Shown here: in pieces, positions 24,679 through 31,915 of the stretch
How positions within the stretch are numbered: position 1 is the stretch's first letter
Layout of the letters: every line of letters starts with the position of its first letter
Notes under the pieces: generated by a model
Databases searched by the model: none
Told to the model about the DNA's origin: nothing
What the model saw: only the letters and a program-made list of their open reading frames with translations
Source of the DNA: Lachnospiraceae bacterium
GTDB taxonomy: Bacteria > Bacillota > Clostridia > Lachnospirales > Lachnospiraceae
Reading direction: 5' to 3'
NCBI GenBank assembly: GCA_019424135.1
Contig: JAHYZZ010000005.1
Span: 53,960-87,174 of the forward strand
DNA length: 33,215 nt
Position numbers and translations under genes: made by a program

Positions 24679-25656
24679 ATGGCAGACAAGATAGTTCGTA
24701 CAATTGGTGTGCTGACAAGCGGTGGAGATGCACCGGGAATGAATGCAGCGATCCGTGCAGTTGTCAGAACCGGATTAGGAAAAGGGTTAAAAGTCAGAGG
24801 TATTCGAAAAGGCTACCAGGGATTGTTGAATGAAGAGATCATCGACCTTTCTGCAAGAGATGTATCCGATACGATTCAGCGTGGAGGAACCATCCTTCAG
24901 ACAGCACGCTGTGAGGAGATGCGTACCGAGGAAGGACAGCAAAAAGCAGCTGCGATCTGTAAGAAATATGGAATTGACGGTCTTGTGGTAATTGGAGGGG
25001 ACGGATCCTTTGCCGGTGCGCAAAAGCTTGCTAATCTGGGAGTGAATACCGTTGGAATTCCAGGAACGATCGACTTGGACATTGCTTGTACGGAGTACAC
25101 CATCGGATTTGATACAGCGGTTAACACTGCGATGGAAGCAATCGACAAAGTCCGTGACACATCGACCTCCCATGAGAGATGTTCCATTATTGAGGTTATG
25201 GGAAGAGATGCAGGGTATCTGGCACTGTGGTGCGGTATTGCCAATGGTGCGGAGCGTATCCTGATGCCGGAGGAGCACGATTATGATGAGGCGGCTATTG
25301 TTGCTGATATCCAGGAGTGCAGAAAGCGTGGAAAGAAGAATTATATTATTATCAACGCAGAAGGAATTGGAGATTCCCTGAATATGGCGAAGAGAATCGA
25401 AGAGGCTACAGGCATGGAGACGAGAGCAACTATCATCGGACACATGCAGCGCGGAGGAAGCCCTACATGTAAGGATCGTGTTTATGCATCCATTATGGGA
25501 GCCATGGCAGTGGACCTTCTGGTAGAAGGAAAGACAAACAGGGTAGTCGGTTACAGACATGGCGAGTATGTGGACTTTGACATTGACGAGGCGCTGGGGA
25601 TGAAGAAGGAGATTCCGCAGTATCAGTACGATGTGGCAAAGGCTTTGGCATTATAG
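24679..25656 (+). CDS. pfkA: ATP-dependent 6-phosphofructokinase
   Basis: Glycolytic kinase of 325 residues making fructose 1,6-bisphosphate. The ATG at 24679 (MADKIVRTIGVLTSGGD) is seven bases from GGAGG; the ATG two codons earlier is only one base away. ATP use is read from GGDGS (106-110; the PPi enzymes have an Asp at the second-last position) and PGTID (128-132; PPi enzymes have Lys for Gly). Catalytic D132 is in TIDLD, where most enzymes have TIDND; leucine at this place is, as far as I know, common in Clostridia. MGRDAGYLAL and GHMQRGGSP complete the active site. A bulged terminator follows. Confidence 0.97.
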   Translation: MADKIVRTIGVLTSGGDAPGMNAAIRAVVRTGLGKGLKVRGIRKGYQGLLNEEIIDLSARDVSDTIQRGGTILQTARCEEMRTEEGQQKAAAICKKYGIDGLVVIGGDGSFAGAQKLANLGVNTVGIPGTIDLDIACTEYTIGFDTAVNTAMEAIDKVRDTSTSHERCSIIEVMGRDAGYLALWCGIANGAERILMPEEHDYDEAAIVADIQECRKRGKKNYIIINAEGIGDSLNMAKRIEEATGMETRATIIGHMQRGGSPTCKDRVYASIMGAMAVDLLVEGKTNRVVGYRHGEYVDFDIDEALGMKKEIPQYQYDVAKALAL

Positions 25657-25678
25657 GTGTAGATAAAAGACAGACAAA

Positions 25679-25725
25679 GGCGGACGGATGTTAGGAAAGA
25701 GAGCCGGACATCCGGTCCGTCTTTT
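25679..25725 (+). terminator. rho-independent terminator after pfkA
   Basis: GGCGGACGGATGT (25679-25691) pairs with ACATCCGGTCCGTC (25708-25721), 13 pairs with one bulged G and a terminal G-U, followed by TTTT. It separates pfkA from murI, which has its own promoter. Confidence 0.8.
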
Positions 25726-25734
25726 GAATTGCCC

Positions 25735-25763
25735 TTGAATTTCTTCCAGTGACCGGTTACAAT
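25735..25763 (+). promoter_or_regulatory. sigma-A promoter of murI
   Basis: TTGAAT (25735-25740) and TACAAT (25758-25763) are 17 bases apart, 38 bases before the murI GTG. Confidence 0.65.
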
Positions 25764-25801
25764 GTGTTGTAATACGGATAAAGAGATAAAGGAGACAGAT
25801 C

Positions 25802-26623
25802 GTGGTGAATGAAGAGAAAAAAACGGCACCGGTTGGTGTGTTTGATTCTGGTGTGGGCGGACTTACGGTAGCACGGGAGATCATGCGTCAGCTTCCGGAA
25901 GAAAATGTGATATATTTTGGAGATACGGCAAGAGTTCCTTATGGAAGCAAGTCAAAAAATAATATCATCCGCTTTTCCAGACAGATCATCAGGTTTTTGC
26001 AGACAAAGAATGTGAAAGCGATTGTAATCGCCTGTAATACGGCTAGTGCACTGGCACTGGAGACGGTGCAGCAGGAGGTAGACATTCCCATTATTGGCGT
26101 GATTGTGCCGGGAGCCAGGGCTGCTGTCCGGGAGACCAGGAACGGTTGTATCGGAGTGGCTGGAACGGAGGCTACGATTCGAAGTGAGACTTATACCAAG
26201 GTGATCAAAACGCTGATGCCGGAAGCGAAAGTAATCGGGAAGGCCTGCCCGCTATTTGTCCCGTTGGTGGAAGAGGGATTTGCCAAGCATCCGATTACAG
26301 AAGAAGTCATCGATATCTATCTTTCTGATATGAAAGCAACGGATATTGATACGATGATCCTGGGGTGCACTCATTATCCGCTGCTTCGCTCCAGAATTAT
26401 TTCATATTTCGGAGAGAAGGTTCATATTGTTAATCCGGCATATGAGACAGCCATGGATCTGAAAGAAATTTTAAAGGAAAAAGACATGCAAAATGGCTCG
26501 GGGAAACCAGGAGAATATCAGTTTTATGTCAGTGATGCAGCAGAAAAATTTACAGAGTTTGCCGGATCGATCTTGGCCTATGATGTGGCGGCAACCAGGC
26601 AGATTAATATAGAAGAATATTAG
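25802..26623 (+). CDS. murI: glutamate racemase
   Basis: Cofactor-independent racemase of 273 residues that makes D-glutamate for peptidoglycan. It starts at GTG 25802 with AAAGGAG seven bases upstream; a second GTG follows at once. The two catalytic cysteines are C78 in IACNTASA and C189 in LGCTHYPLL; D15 lies in FDSGVGGLT and the FGDTARVPYGSKS loop follows. It is eight bases upstream of the DUF1934 gene, which is very likely cotranscribed. Together with ddl and murF, this window holds three enzymes of D-amino-acid supply and incorporation into muropeptides, in two separate units. Confidence 0.97.
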   Translation: MVNEEKKTAPVGVFDSGVGGLTVAREIMRQLPEENVIYFGDTARVPYGSKSKNNIIRFSRQIIRFLQTKNVKAIVIACNTASALALETVQQEVDIPIIGVIVPGARAAVRETRNGCIGVAGTEATIRSETYTKVIKTLMPEAKVIGKACPLFVPLVEEGFAKHPITEEVIDIYLSDMKATDIDTMILGCTHYPLLRSRIISYFGEKVHIVNPAYETAMDLKEILKEKDMQNGSGKPGEYQFYVSDAAEKFTEFAGSILAYDVAATRQINIEEY

Positions 26624-26631
26624 GTGATAGT

Positions 26632-27099
26632 ATGACGAAAGAAGTATTACTCAGTATATCCGGACTTCATTATGATATGACAGGGCTTCCGGATGACTCT
26701 GTTATGGAAGATGAAAATGAACCTGTGGAAGTCATTACTCCGGCAAGCTATTATTTTAAAAATGGGAAGCATTATATTGTGTATGATGAAGTGGTAGAAG
26801 GAATGCCGGGCACGATCAAAACTAAGATACGGATTACGGACAGTCGGATGGTAGAAATCATGAAGTCAGGAATGACAAATACGCACATGACTTTTGAAAA
26901 AGACAAGATCCATATGACACAGTATGAGACGCCTTACGGAGAGCTTCTGGTAGGAGTTCATACCCGGTACATGAGCCTGAAAGAGTCACAGGATCGGATA
27001 GATGTTAGTCTGGGCTATGAATTGGATGTCAATGGTGATAAAGTGGCAGACTGTAATATTAATATGCAGGTAAAAAGCCACGGACAAGCTGAGGCATAA
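26632..27099 (+). CDS. DUF1934 (YwiB-like) beta-barrel protein
   Basis: 155-residue cytoplasmic protein of the DUF1934 family, whose known structures are lipocalin-like beta barrels. Supporting segments are PVEVITPASYYFKNGKHYIVYDE near the N-terminus, GTIKTKIRITD, and TPYGELLVGVHTRYM followed by VSLGYELDVNG towards the C-terminus. AGGTGAT overlaps the end of murI. Function is unknown; the pairing with murI here and the lack of signal peptide do not settle a role. No terminator is evident after it. Confidence 0.85.
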   Translation: MTKEVLLSISGLHYDMTGLPDDSVMEDENEPVEVITPASYYFKNGKHYIVYDEVVEGMPGTIKTKIRITDSRMVEIMKSGMTNTHMTFEKDKIHMTQYETPYGELLVGVHTRYMSLKESQDRIDVSLGYELDVNGDKVADCNINMQVKSHGQAEA

Positions 27100-27132
27100 G
27101 AGAAAAGAAGTATTATGTTTTCCCTGGAAACG

Positions 27133-27141
27133 TGGTATAAT
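27133..27141 (+). promoter_or_regulatory. extended -10 promoter before the YczE-like gene
   Basis: TGGTATAAT is a perfect extended -10 (TGnTATAAT), 45 bases before the putative TTG start. No clear -35 is present, as is common for extended -10 promoters. Confidence 0.65.
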
Positions 27142-27185
27142 AGACCCGTTATGCGTGTAGATGTAACTAGAAAGAAGGGAAAAGA

Positions 27186-27944
27186 TTGCTAAGAGAAAGG
27201 TCGAAAGAAAGAAACAGGCAGATGGGATTTCGCATCTTTTTTTATGCAGCCGGCCTGTTGATTCTTGCATTGGGACTGACTTTGAATACAAAAGCAGGGC
27301 TTGGAGTTTCTGCGATTATATCGGTCTCTTATTGTGTATCTGTCGTATCCGGACAAAATTTCGGAAATACGACTTTTGTTATGTACGGGATTTTTGTGGT
27401 GTTAGAGATGATCCTACATATGATCCGGGTAAGAAGATATGAGAAAATGGACAGCGGCGCCCTTAAGCATGCCGGACGGGTGGATCGGAAGATGATTCTT
27501 TTTATGGATGTACTGCAGCTTCCATTGAGTCTTGTTTTCACCAGATTTTTGAATGTATTTTCGAATATGATCCCCCAGATTGCAGCAGGACAAACGTCTC
27601 CAAGAGCCTATGCTATGAGGTTTGTAGTGTTAATCATCGCGATTATCTTAACGGGAGTGGGGGCGGCAATGTCCTTAAATATGAGGATCGTGCCAAATCC
27701 AGGAGACGGGGTTGTACAGGCTATTGCAGATGGAATCCATAAGAGTGTAGGATTTACGAAAAACTGCTTTGATCTTGTGAATATTACCATCAGTACATTG
27801 GTGGGTCTGTTGGCTGTCGGACGGCTGGCGGGTGTCGGTATCGGAACGGTATTTGCAGTCATTGGCGTTGGAAGAGCGATTGCCGTTTTTAATCATTTTA
27901 CTTATGATAAGATGGCAAGGCTGTCTGGAATTGAAGAAGAATAG
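27186..27944 (+). CDS. YczE/YitT-like integral membrane protein
   Basis: 252-residue membrane protein with five hydrophobic segments beginning IFFYAAGLLILALGLTLN. The family mark is ALGLTLNTKAGLGVSAIISV, with a related NPGDGVVQAIADGIHKSVGFTKNCFD later, as in YczE-type proteins. The start is uncertain: TTG 27186 has AAGGGA about six bases upstream, while ATG 27222 (MGFRIFF) has only a weak site but begins at the first membrane segment, as in most relatives. Function is unknown; YczE of Bacillus affects surfactin production by an unclear route. The next gene follows after 13 bases. Confidence 0.8.
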   Translation: MLRERSKERNRQMGFRIFFYAAGLLILALGLTLNTKAGLGVSAIISVSYCVSVVSGQNFGNTTFVMYGIFVVLEMILHMIRVRRYEKMDSGALKHAGRVDRKMILFMDVLQLPLSLVFTRFLNVFSNMIPQIAAGQTSPRAYAMRFVVLIIAIILTGVGAAMSLNMRIVPNPGDGVVQAIADGIHKSVGFTKNCFDLVNITISTLVGLLAVGRLAGVGIGTVFAVIGVGRAIAVFNHFTYDKMARLSGIEEE

Positions 27945-27957
27945 GTGAATATACGTT

Positions 27958-28521
27958 GTGAGGAAAGAAACGATCAATGTACATGGGATTTTGGTTACCA
28001 TCGAGTACCGGGAGGTAAAAAATGTTAATCTGTATGTGAAACCGCCGGACGGACAGGTGCTGGTGACTGCTCCGGGATATGTAGAAATCTCTCATATCCA
28101 TAAATTTCTAGAGAGCAAGGAGGAGTGGATCCTTAAGACTCAGGAGAAAATACGTCACATTAATGCCAAAAAGGAAGAAAATGTTCAAGGGGAACCTTCC
28201 AGAGAGCAGATGGAGGAGTTGGAGCGGCAGATTCAGAGTTATGCAAAGAAATGGGAACCGGTGTTGGGCGTACATGCAAAAAGCTGGACGCTGCGGAAAA
28301 TGAAGACTCGCTGGGGCAGCTGCACCATTGACACGGCAAAGATCAGGATCAATACCTATCTGGTTCATTATCCGGTGGAATGTCTGGAGTATGTGGTGGT
28401 TCATGAGTTGTGCCATCTTCTGGAGGCTGGGCATACGCAAAGATTTTGGGCGTATGTGGAGAAGTGTCTGCCGGACTGGAAGATCAGACGGATGAGGCTT
28501 AAAGGGGACGTTAGCAGATGA
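27958..28521 (+). CDS. YgjP/SprT-like zinc metallopeptidase (M48-type, DUF45)
   Basis: 187-residue cytoplasmic protein. The gluzincin motif HELCHLLEAGHTQRFW provides H149, E150, H153 and H159. RWGSC at 119-123 precedes it, as in all YgjP-like proteins. It starts at GTG 27958 with AGGTGA ten bases upstream, located across the stop of the membrane-protein gene, so the two are cotranscribed. Substrate and role are not known for this family; peptidase activity is inferred from the motif. A strong terminator follows. Confidence 0.9.
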   Translation: MRKETINVHGILVTIEYREVKNVNLYVKPPDGQVLVTAPGYVEISHIHKFLESKEEWILKTQEKIRHINAKKEENVQGEPSREQMEELERQIQSYAKKWEPVLGVHAKSWTLRKMKTRWGSCTIDTAKIRINTYLVHYPVECLEYVVVHELCHLLEAGHTQRFWAYVEKCLPDWKIRRMRLKGDVSR

Positions 28522-28540
28522 AATAGAAGAAACTGGAAAA

Positions 28541-28572
28541 AAGCAGCGTACTTTTGTACGCTGCTTCCTTTT
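28541..28572 (+). terminator. rho-independent terminator
   Basis: A perfect 11-bp stem, AAGCAGCGTAC (28541-28551) with GTACGCTGCTT (28556-28566), with a TTTT loop, followed by CCTTTT. Confidence 0.92.
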
Positions 28573-28583
28573 ATAATCTAGAG

Positions 28584-28641
28584 ATTGTGATCGAAATACA
28601 AATTTCGGGGTAAAAATTATATTTTGTATTTCGATTACAAT
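28584..28641. promoter_or_regulatory. 19-bp near-perfect inverted repeat, candidate operator
   Basis: The arms at 28584-28602 and 28623-28641 are inverted copies of ATTGTRATCGAAATACAAA with one mismatch (G/A at the sixth base) and a 20-base spacer. They lie in the 229-base gap upstream of the PucR-type gene. The outer part, TTGTRATCG, appears a third time at 28708-28716 (minus orientation). No T-tract follows, so a terminator is unlikely; an operator for the downstream regulator is the best explanation. Confidence 0.6.
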
Positions 28642-28699
28642 ATAGCACAAGGCTATATCCTTTGAAAATATTTTTTTGGTACAGACATTTAGAAAATAA

Positions 28700-28728
28700 T
28701 TGTGCTCCGATCACAAAAATGATATGCT
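28700..28728 (+). promoter_or_regulatory. probable promoter with overlapping half-site
   Basis: TTGTGC (28700-28705) and TATGCT (28723-28728) are 17 bases apart. The -35 and spacer are covered by the dyad TTGTG-N7-CACAA (28700-28716), whose right part CGATCACAA is the third copy of the half-site in the upstream inverted repeat. This arrangement suggests autoregulation by blocking the promoter. Confidence 0.5.
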
Positions 28729-28750
28729 AAGCATAAAGGGAGGCGGTAAG

Positions 28751-29890
28751 ATGGCGGTAGAATTGCAGTATTTATATAAAGAGATCCGGCCGGAATATGA
28801 AGTGAAGCTGCATACGACTTCCTGCTTTGGAAGAAAGATCAGCTGGATCCATATGGTGGAGGGGAGTGAGCATGCAAAATTTCTCTACGGTGATGAGTTG
28901 GTTTTTAATTCCGGATTAAATTTTAAGTCAGAAGAATGGCTGGAAGAATTTTTAAGGGCGATGGATAAAGCTGGAGCCGGAGGTGTGATCATGGCGCTGG
29001 AAGAGGGAATGACATTTTCGCAAGAGGCCATCGACTGGTGTAATGAGAGAAAATTGCCACTGTTTTCTGCTTCAGCGGACACCCCGTATATAGACATTAT
29101 GCGGAAATTTTCCGAAATTTTGTTGAAAAATGAGCAAAGAGAGACCAATCTGATTGCGGCGCTGAAAAATGCTATTTTTTACCCGGATAATGAAGAACTA
29201 TATATGAACCACCTAGAGAGAAATGGATTTCCGCGGGATATTTCTTATACGGTAATTATTCTAAGCTGCCATACTTATGATACAGAAAAAGGAAATGAAC
29301 TGCTGGCTGCGATTCAGAAAACACTTTATTTTCGTTTAAAAAAAACCATCGTATATGAAGAAGAAGGAAAACTGATCATTCTGGCAGCAGGATATCGGGG
29401 GGACTGGCTTCAGAAAGAATTTTACGAACTATGCCGGGAAGATCCGAACCTATGCATTGGCGCCGGGACGACTGTCAGACGGATGAAAGATATTCACAGA
29501 TCTTACGAAAATGCATATGCGGCCTACCAACTCACTAAGACCACTCTTCCTGCAAACTTTCTGGTATATGATAACCTGGGTATTTACAAGATTCTTACCG
29601 ATATAAAAGATCCTGGGATCTATCCGGATTTTGTCCAGGAGGTTCTTGGACGACTGATGGAATATGACAAACAGCACGGTACCGAATACATCAAAATTTT
29701 AAAAGCTTATTTTGAAAATGACTGTAGCACCATTTGCACCGCAAAAACGTTATACTGCCATAAGAATACACTCACATATAAATTAAATAAAATAAAAGAA
29801 GTGCTGGGGTATGATATATTGAGCAACGAAAACAGGGTGCGGATCATGGTGGCGTTTTACATCCTTCAATTGGGGACGGGGGATTTTTGA
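28751..29890 (+). CDS. PucR-type transcriptional regulator
   Basis: 379-residue regulator starting at 28751 (MAVELQYLYKEIRPEYEVK), with GGGAGG seven bases upstream; 17 extra codons of the longer frame are rejected. The N-terminal ~130 residues fit the PucR sensor domain (GDELVFNSGLNFKSEEWLEEF, GVIMALEEGMTF), the middle is a GGDEF-like module with GAGTTVRRMKDIHRSYENAY, and the C-terminal helix-turn-helix is NDCSTICTAKTLYCHKNTLTYKLNKI. The final residues GTGDF and the stop codon come from a palindromic element. No catabolic partner genes adjoin it, so its targets are unclear, apart from likely control of itself. Confidence 0.87.
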   Translation: MAVELQYLYKEIRPEYEVKLHTTSCFGRKISWIHMVEGSEHAKFLYGDELVFNSGLNFKSEEWLEEFLRAMDKAGAGGVIMALEEGMTFSQEAIDWCNERKLPLFSASADTPYIDIMRKFSEILLKNEQRETNLIAALKNAIFYPDNEELYMNHLERNGFPRDISYTVIILSCHTYDTEKGNELLAAIQKTLYFRLKKTIVYEEEGKLIILAAGYRGDWLQKEFYELCREDPNLCIGAGTTVRRMKDIHRSYENAYAAYQLTKTTLPANFLVYDNLGIYKILTDIKDPGIYPDFVQEVLGRLMEYDKQHGTEYIKILKAYFENDCSTICTAKTLYCHKNTLTYKLNKIKEVLGYDILSNENRVRIMVAFYILQLGTGDF

Positions 29891-29914
29891 AAATCCCCCG
29901 TCCCCAATTGAAGG
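29863..29914. repeat. 25-bp perfect palindromic (REP-like) element at a gene 3' end
   Basis: The arms at 29863-29887 and 29890-29914 are perfect 25-bp inverted copies around a two-base centre. The core is GGGGACGGGGGATTTT and its complement. The PucR-type stop codon TGA is at 29888-29890, in the hairpin tip. A partial third copy, ATCCCCCGT, occurs at 29917-29925. The GGGGACGG...CCGTCCCC type of palindrome resembles REP-like units moved by RAYT (Y1) transposases in Firmicutes. It may also act as a terminator or mRNA stabiliser, although no T-tract follows. Confidence 0.85.
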
Positions 29915-29950
29915 TTATCCCCCGTTTTTGGAAAATTTAGTGGATAAATA

Positions 29951-29959
29951 TGGTATAAT
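29951..29959 (+). promoter_or_regulatory. extended -10 promoter of the LUD-domain gene
   Basis: TGGTATAAT is a perfect extended -10, 41 bases before the ATG at 30001. TTGGAA at 29928-29933 is too far away (20 bases) to be a normal -35. Confidence 0.65.
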
Positions 29960-30000
29960 GATGTGGATAAAGAGTAATAGCAGTAAGGAGGATGGAGATT

Positions 30001-30639
30001 ATGGATGAGAATCGGGTAAAGAGAAATCGTTTGTTGGCGGATCGGGTGATCAAAGGGCTCAGGTCTCGCAATATGGAGGGATATTATGTGGAGACGAAGG
30101 AGGAGGCGCTAAGGAAGGCGTTGGAATTGATCCCTGAAGGAAGCAGTGTTTCCTGGGGAGGAACGATGTCAGCAGCGGAGATAGGCCTTAAGGATGCAGT
30201 CTGTACGGGAAATTATAAGGTCTATAACCGTGAGGCTGCCCATGATCCCGAAGAGAAGCGGGCGGCTGAACTTGCAGCCTATGATTGTGACTTTTTCCTT
30301 GCCAGTGCAAATGCAATTACAGAGGATGGGGTGATGGTAAATATTGACGGGTTTGCAAACAGAGTGTCTGCGATTGCGGCAGGTCCCAGAACCGTGTTAA
30401 TGATCGTGGGCATGAATAAGGTGGTAAAGAGTGTGGAGAATGCATTTTCCAGAGCGAGAAATGAGGCGGCTCCCATTAATGCCCAGAGGTTTGGCCTGGA
30501 TACGCCCTGCTCCAAAAACGGTATGTGCTATGACTGTAAGGTGGCGGATACGATTTGCTGCCAGATTTTGCTTACGCGTTTTTCAAAAATTCCTGGAAGA
30601 ATTAAAGTAATTTTGGTAGACGATGTGCTTGGGTTCTGA
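30001..30639 (+). CDS. LUD-domain (LutC/DUF162-like) protein
   Basis: 212-residue cytoplasmic protein of the lactate-utilisation-domain family. The ATG at 30001 is nine bases from AAGGAGG; the ATG at 29992 would abut the site. Family marks are SVSWGGTMSAAEIGL, DFFLASANAITEDGVMVNIDG and ANRVSAIAAGPRTVLMIVGMNKVV. The C-terminus has a cysteine cluster, C170, C176, C179, C186 and C187 (PCSKNGMCYDCK then TICC), which could bind metal or a Fe-S cluster. LutA and LutB partners are absent here, so it is one of the standalone forms, and lactate oxidation should not be assumed. Confidence 0.88.
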   Translation: MDENRVKRNRLLADRVIKGLRSRNMEGYYVETKEEALRKALELIPEGSSVSWGGTMSAAEIGLKDAVCTGNYKVYNREAAHDPEEKRAAELAAYDCDFFLASANAITEDGVMVNIDGFANRVSAIAAGPRTVLMIVGMNKVVKSVENAFSRARNEAAPINAQRFGLDTPCSKNGMCYDCKVADTICCQILLTRFSKIPGRIKVILVDDVLGF

Positions 30640-30750
30640 TCTTGGTGAAAGGACTTTCTTCTTTTACAATGTAAATGTGGTGAGTGGATGGAATAAAATT
30701 GACCATTCCGGTATATATTTAGAGGAAGAGGGAAAAAAGAATCTTTTTCA

Positions 30751-30779
30751 TTGACGGAATAAGAGGAGTCTGATATAAT
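30751..30779 (+). promoter_or_regulatory. strong sigma-A promoter of tRNA-Cys
   Basis: TTGACG (30751-30756) and TATAAT (30774-30779) are 17 bases apart, and TG at 30771-30772 also makes an extended -10. Transcription would start near 30786, giving a leader of under 30 bases before the tRNA. The preceding stretch from 30640 holds no gene or clear terminator. Confidence 0.9.
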
Positions 30780-30813
30780 ATGAGTGTTCCGCAAAAGTGG
30801 GATCTCATATTAT

Positions 30814-30884
30814 GGCGCCATAGCCAAGTGGTAAGGCAGAGGTCTGCAACACCTTCATCACCAGTTCAAATCTGGTTGGCGCCT
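30814..30884 (+). tRNA. tRNA-Cys (anticodon GCA)
   Basis: It folds fully: acceptor stem GGCGCCA with TGGCGCC, D stem GCC/GGC, anticodon stem GAGGT/ACCTT (one G-U) with loop CTGCAAC and anticodon GCA at 30846-30848, variable loop CATC, and T arm ACCAG-TTCAAAT-CTGGT. The discriminator base is U (30884), the main cysteine identity element. CCA is not encoded, so the end must be added by tRNA nucleotidyltransferase. It is a single-tRNA unit with its own promoter and terminator. Confidence 0.97.
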
Positions 30885-30887
30885 TTT

Positions 30888-30917
30888 AACCGAGAACGGA
30901 AGGTTCTCGGTTTTTTT
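30888..30917 (+). terminator. rho-independent terminator of tRNA-Cys
   Basis: AACCGAGAAC (30888-30897) pairs with GTTCTCGGTT (30903-30912) around a 5-base loop, followed by a run of T. It begins four bases after the tRNA. On the minus strand the same hairpin lies after the DMT gene but lacks a T-tract, so it is a poor terminator there. Confidence 0.92.
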
Positions 30918-30942
30918 ATTTTCTGCCAGTCAGATTAAAAAA

Positions 30943-31836
30943 TTACCTACAATTTTGAGGTCTGTTTTCAGAAAGAAACAGGCCTGCCAGAGTAAGTACT
31001 GTTCCGATTCCTGTCATCCAGGTGAAAGGCTCAAGCAGGATGAAGACAGAGGCTGCCACGGTGATGACCGGGATCAGGTAAATATATACGCTGGTTTTCA
31101 GGACGCCTAAGATTTTCACGGCAAAATTCCAGGTGGCAAAACATAATGCAGAAGCCCCGAGGCCCAAAAAAAGAATGTTCAATAAAGAGATTGGATTCTT
31201 AAATCTGAAAGGATCCAGCTGGAAGTCAAACAAGAAAAGGGCAGGAATCATAAAGAGGATCCCATAAAAAAATACCCGTCTGGTGGTTTGAATTGTGTGA
31301 TAGCCAAAAGCTGTAATCCTTTTTGTGAAAATAGAATAGCACGCCCAGCATAATGCGGCCAAAAGTGCCAGAAGGTCTCCCAGAGGGTTCAGCTTTAGGG
31401 AGGTGCCGTTGAAGCTGATCAACGCAATTCCGGCCATGGCAATGAAAAAGCCAATAAAGAAATTTTTCTGAAGCTTTTCTTCCTGTTTGAAAAATAAATG
31501 TGACAGGATAGCGGTAAAGAACGGAGAAACCGACACCATCACTCCTACGTTGGAAGCCATGGTATAGGTCAGGGCTATGTTTTCCATAAGATAATACAGG
31601 CATATGCCAAATAGTCCGGCCGCAGCAAAGGTAAGCTCCTGAAGAAGCGTGGTGTTTTTCAGTCTGTGCGGATAAACAATCAACAGAGCAAAAAGTCCCA
31701 GGATAAAACGAAAAAATAAGATTTCTACCGGTTGGAAATCTTCCAGGAGCACCTTAGTAGAAATAAAGGTAGTGCCCCAAAACAGAATTGTGATCAGAGC
31801 TGATAAATGTCCGGCTGCTTTTGTATGTTCTTTCAT
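30943..31836 (-). CDS. EamA/DMT-family permease
   Basis: 297-residue membrane protein with ten hydrophobic helices in two EamA repeats (about 10-140 and 150-290), the normal form of drug/metabolite transporter-superfamily exporters. The first repeat begins ALITILFWGTTFISTKVLLEDFQPVE and has ENIALTYTMASNVGVMVSVSPFFTA; the second contains CWACYSIFTKRI and VYIYLIPVITVAASVFILLEP. GGAGG is nine bases before the ATG and a promoter lies just upstream. Such proteins often export amino acids or metabolites, but no substrate can be assigned. Confidence 0.92.
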   Translation of the reverse strand: MKEHTKAAGHLSALITILFWGTTFISTKVLLEDFQPVEILFFRFILGLFALLIVYPHRLKNTTLLQELTFAAAGLFGICLYYLMENIALTYTMASNVGVMVSVSPFFTAILSHLFFKQEEKLQKNFFIGFFIAMAGIALISFNGTSLKLNPLGDLLALLAALCWACYSIFTKRITAFGYHTIQTTRRVFFYGILFMIPALFLFDFQLDPFRFKNPISLLNILFLGLGASALCFATWNFAVKILGVLKTSVYIYLIPVITVAASVFILLEPFTWMTGIGTVLTLAGLFLSENRPQNCR

Positions 31837-31856
31837 TCATGTATACCTCCGTCCTT

Positions 31857-31885
31857 ATTGTAACACTGATATAAAGATGCGTAAA
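31857..31885 (-). promoter_or_regulatory. sigma-A promoter of the DMT permease gene
   Basis: On the minus strand TTTACG (31880-31885) and TACAAT (31857-31862) are 17 bases apart, in the 79-base gap between the flavodoxin stop and the permease start. Confidence 0.7.
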
Positions 31886-31915
31886 CATGGACGGTGTTGA
31901 ATCTGACCGGCGAAT

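Noticed and set aside
24679..25656. Leucine in TIDLD of phosphofructokinase as a broken active site or PPi-type enzyme
   Set aside because: Both aspartates of the motif remain, GGDGS and PGTID are the ATP-type residues, and this variant is, to my knowledge, common in Clostridia.
28584..28641. The 19-bp inverted repeat as a terminator or riboswitch
   Set aside because: A real terminator lies just upstream at 28541-28572, there is no T-tract after the repeat, and no known riboswitch core is visible.
30001..30884. A functional link between the cysteine-rich LUD protein and the adjacent tRNA-Cys
   Set aside because: The tRNA has its own promoter and terminator, and single adjacency is weak evidence.
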